DNA from: Hymenobacter psoromatis
GTDB taxonomy: Bacteria > Bacteroidota > Bacteroidia > Cytophagales > Hymenobacteraceae
Direction of reading: 5' to 3'
DNA length: 64,000 bases
NCBI RefSeq assembly: GCF_020012125.1
Contig: NZ_JAIFAG010000001.1
Span: 4,216,001 to 4,280,000, forward strand
Part shown: positions 62,555 through 64,000 of the stretch, piece by piece
Layout: each line of letters starts with the position of its first letter
Numbering within the stretch: the stretch's first letter is position 1
Translations under genes and position numbers: made by a program
The notes under the pieces: generated by a model
Seen by the model: only the letters and a program-made list of their open reading frames with translations
Database searches by the model: none
What the model was told of the DNA's origin: nothing

Positions 62555-62977
62555 ATGTCAACACTATCCCCTTACCTGCCTGCCCCCGGTTTCGTGGTGC
62601 ACGCCGGCAACTACCAGACCACGGCCGGCCTCAGCCTGCGCGGGCACTGCGCCGGGGCCGCCGCCGCCCAGCACCTAGAGCAGGCCGTGGCCGAAGTGCT
62701 GGGCTACCACCAGCCGTTCGTGTGGGCCGACTGCCAGCGCCTGGCCTCAGTGAGCTGGCACGGGCAGCGCGCCATTTTTGATGCCCACCAGCGGGCGCGG
62801 CTGGCCGGCACCAGCCTGCACTGGTGCGGCCTCACACCCCCGGTGCTGGCCCAGCTGGCCGACACCGGCCTGCACCTGCTGCTGAGCCTGCTGCCCACCG
62901 CCAGCTACCGCGGCCCCGGCGCGCTGCTGCAAGAGGCCGTACCGAAGGCGCTGTATACCCGCACGTTTGGGATGTAA
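62555..62977 (+). CDS. STAS-like protein at the end of the signalling island
   Basis: A 140-residue soluble protein. GFVVHAGNYQTTAGLSLRGHC, FVWADCQRLASVSWHGQRAIFDAHQRARLAG and LHWCGLTPPVLAQLADTGLHLLLSLLP follow the strand-helix order of STAS domains (D-C-Q/R-L-x-x-h-S, then h-x-h-x-x-L...h-x-x-TGL). STAS proteins often work with RsbW-type kinases. The nearest such kinase is at 46068, but no link is shown. It has its own promoter box, after the PAS kinase. Ends KALYTRTFGM. Confidence 0.65.
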   Translation: MSTLSPYLPAPGFVVHAGNYQTTAGLSLRGHCAGAAAAQHLEQAVAEVLGYHQPFVWADCQRLASVSWHGQRAIFDAHQRARLAGTSLHWCGLTPPVLAQLADTGLHLLLSLLPTASYRGPGALLQEAVPKALYTRTFGM

Positions 62978-63003
62978 AGCGACCGGCTGCACCGGTTGGC
63001 GCG

Positions 63004-63082
63004 GTAGAGACGCGACCCTTCGCGTCTCTCGGCATTAGGGTCGTTCACGCGCGGAAAAAGACGCGAAAGGTCGCGTCTCTAC
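63004..63082. repeat. GTAGAGACGCGA hairpin
   Basis: Arms 63004-63027 and 63059-63082, 24 bases, one mismatch. Core GAGACGCGA. A half copy (GTAGAGACGCGACTC) is at 40064-40078, at the right edge of the origin. The hairpin may end the 62555 transcript. The rest of the 530-bp gap 62978-63507 holds a short open stretch at 63119-63250 and an octamer near 63425. Confidence 0.75.
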
Positions 63083-63118
63083 GGCCTGCTGCCGTAACAT
63101 AAGGTGTACCGTGGGTAG

Positions 63119-63250
63119 GGGAGTGCCACCGGGCTGGTGAGCACCAAAATGCTGAACGTGCTGGCCGAACGCCAGCTCCCGGTTATGATGCTATCGCCCG
63201 TGGTCTCGACTAAATTGGTGGGCCAACTGGTTCATTTACAGGGGAAATAA
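63119..63250 (+). pseudogene. Possible C-terminal remnant of an unidentified gene
   Basis: Bases 63119-63250 read as 43 codons plus TAA, containing STKMLNVLAERQLPVMMLSP and VVSTKLVGQLVHLQGK, with protein-like composition and codon use like the neighbours. There is no plausible full gene upstream: an in-frame TAG stands at 63116-63118. ATG at 63149 could start a 33-residue peptide, but a decayed gene end is more likely. I do not recognise the family. Confidence 0.35.
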
Positions 63251-63507
63251 TACCCAGTAGTGAGCATGAAGGACGTCATTGCGGTGCGGCCGGCGCGAGT
63301 AGTGGGGGATGAGCTAAGTTTTTGCAGTAAGTACGCACCTCATCGTGGGCAAACGTTGCTGCCAGTTGGGCGTGGCTAATTAAAGCGGAGCAGTAAGCGC
63401 AGCGGGTACAGGCACGTGAAGGGGGGTAGGGCCCGGCGGCGGCACTCCGAAGCAAGCACCCGAAGCGCGGGGTAGCGGGGCGTTTAGCCCGCTGCTCCGT
63501 GCCCGGC

Positions 63508-63900
63508 TCAGGCCATGTAAAACTCCCACTGAATGCGGTCGGGGTCTTTGAAGGCCACGTACTGCTTGGGCTGCACGGTATCGGTTTTGATGCCGGTATT
63601 CTCGACCCCGGCGGCTTGTAGGGCGTCGGCCACGCGGTGCAGCTCGGCCTCGTCGTCGCAGGCAATGGCGATGTGGTCGAGGCCCACGTTGAAGGGTGTG
63701 AAGATGTTACCACCGGGGTAGGTGGGCGTCGCCTGCTTGAAGCCAATAAACACGGAGCCAACCATAAATCCCACTAAATCAGCATTTTCAATTGCTATCG
63801 GAAACCCCAGTAGGTCGTGGTAAAATGCTTTCGTGCGGGCAAAATCGGTCGTGCGCAGGGCTACGTGGGCTAGGCCTTTGGTTTTGGGTTGAATGGGCAT
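63508..63900 (-). CDS. VOC-family (glyoxalase/dioxygenase-like) protein
   Basis: Start at MPIQPKTKGLAHVALRTTD (63900). The frame continues to 63993 without a better start. The 130-residue product has the paired beta-alpha-beta-beta-beta units of the VOC fold: GLAHVALRTTDFARTKAFYHDLLGF, and VGLDHIAIACDDEAELHRVADALQAAG. The end FKDPDRIQWEFYMA carries the usual last metal-ligand Glu. First-unit His (AHVAL), second-unit His (DHIAI) and the final Glu make a likely metal site. The substrate is unknown. The bases to the right edge (63901-64000) show nothing. Confidence 0.85.
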   Translation of the reverse strand: MPIQPKTKGLAHVALRTTDFARTKAFYHDLLGFPIAIENADLVGFMVGSVFIGFKQATPTYPGGNIFTPFNVGLDHIAIACDDEAELHRVADALQAAGVENTGIKTDTVQPKQYVAFKDPDRIQWEFYMA

Positions 63901-64000
63901 GATGGTAAAAAAGGATTGTTGTTCCTTTCTACTGCCGTGCGCGCGTTCGGGTTGGCGCGGCGGCACCGTAAAAGCCGGTCGACACTCCCGCATTTCTGCC

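Noticed and set aside
63276..63761. 161-residue minus-strand frame overlapping the VOC gene
   Set aside because: Overlaps most of the VOC frame in another phase and has no family features. The VOC frame explains the sequence.

Overview
The window reads as a stretch of a Bacteroidota chromosome, most probably Hymenobacter or a close relative. The evidence is high GC (about 60% by eye), promoters of the Bacteroidota type (TAnnTTTG at -7), almost no Shine-Dalgarno sites, a type IX secretion C-terminal domain on a 1267-residue subtilase, the alpha2-type GlyS, and families typical of the phylum (DUF4175, M56 proteins with TonB-plug segments, the Big_5 lipoprotein, LptC). The assignment comes from gene content, not from a search.

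The main result is that the window probably carries the chromosome replication origin. At 39.53-40.03 kb there are at least 13 DnaA boxes (TTATCCACA or one-base variants, both strands) in 500 bp with no gene, next to an AT-rich stretch, and two more perfect boxes at 38.17-38.20 kb. mnmG (gidA), a classic origin neighbour, lies 3 kb to the right. A perfect 16-bp parS site (TGTTCCACGTGAAACA) lies 21 kb to the left at 18310, just after recF and a dciA-like gene.

Layout: 1-10.98 kb, minus strand: TPR protein (cut by the edge), Uma2-type nuclease, T9SS-exported subtilase, PpiD-like chaperone, small membrane protein, then lptC / outer-membrane protein / coaX. 11.07-16.5 kb, minus: RluB-type pseudouridine synthase with a giant disordered head, DksA-like protein, ribH, TPR membrane protein, pdhA. 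16.56-18.11 kb, plus: recF and dciA. 18.1-18.9 kb: an AT-rich island with parS and a small HTH gene. 18.9-36.4 kb, mostly minus: GDPD, rhomboid, polyprenyl synthase, RNase R, oligopeptide ABC ATPase, lspA, ileS, MMPL transporter, a DUF433/DUF5615 toxin-antitoxin pair, glyS; DUF2939 is plus. 36.6-38 kb: Pit phosphate transporter (plus). 38.2-40.05 kb: two small genes and the origin. 40.08-55.1 kb, all minus: Big_5 lipoprotein, methyltransferase, mnmG, arginyl-transferase-like protein, ybeY, anti-sigma kinase, DUF4175, then a BlaI/M56/plug regulatory cluster and an MFS exporter. 55.4 kb: initiator tRNA. 55.5-63 kb: a chemotaxis-like signalling island (CheB; CheB-CheR-PAS; PAS histidine kinase; STAS-like protein) without visible chemoreceptors. 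63.5 kb: a VOC protein.

Two kinds of non-genic structure run through the whole window. First, the octamer GGGGTAGG/CCTACCCC occurs about 60 times by eye, against about 4 expected, in several reading frames, and often sits at gene ends. Second, arrays of degenerate repeats with an exact 7-bp period lie immediately upstream of several start codons (ppiD, ileS, mnmG, DUF4385 gene), after one gene, and once inside the DUF4175 coding region. There are also several families of long intergenic hairpins.
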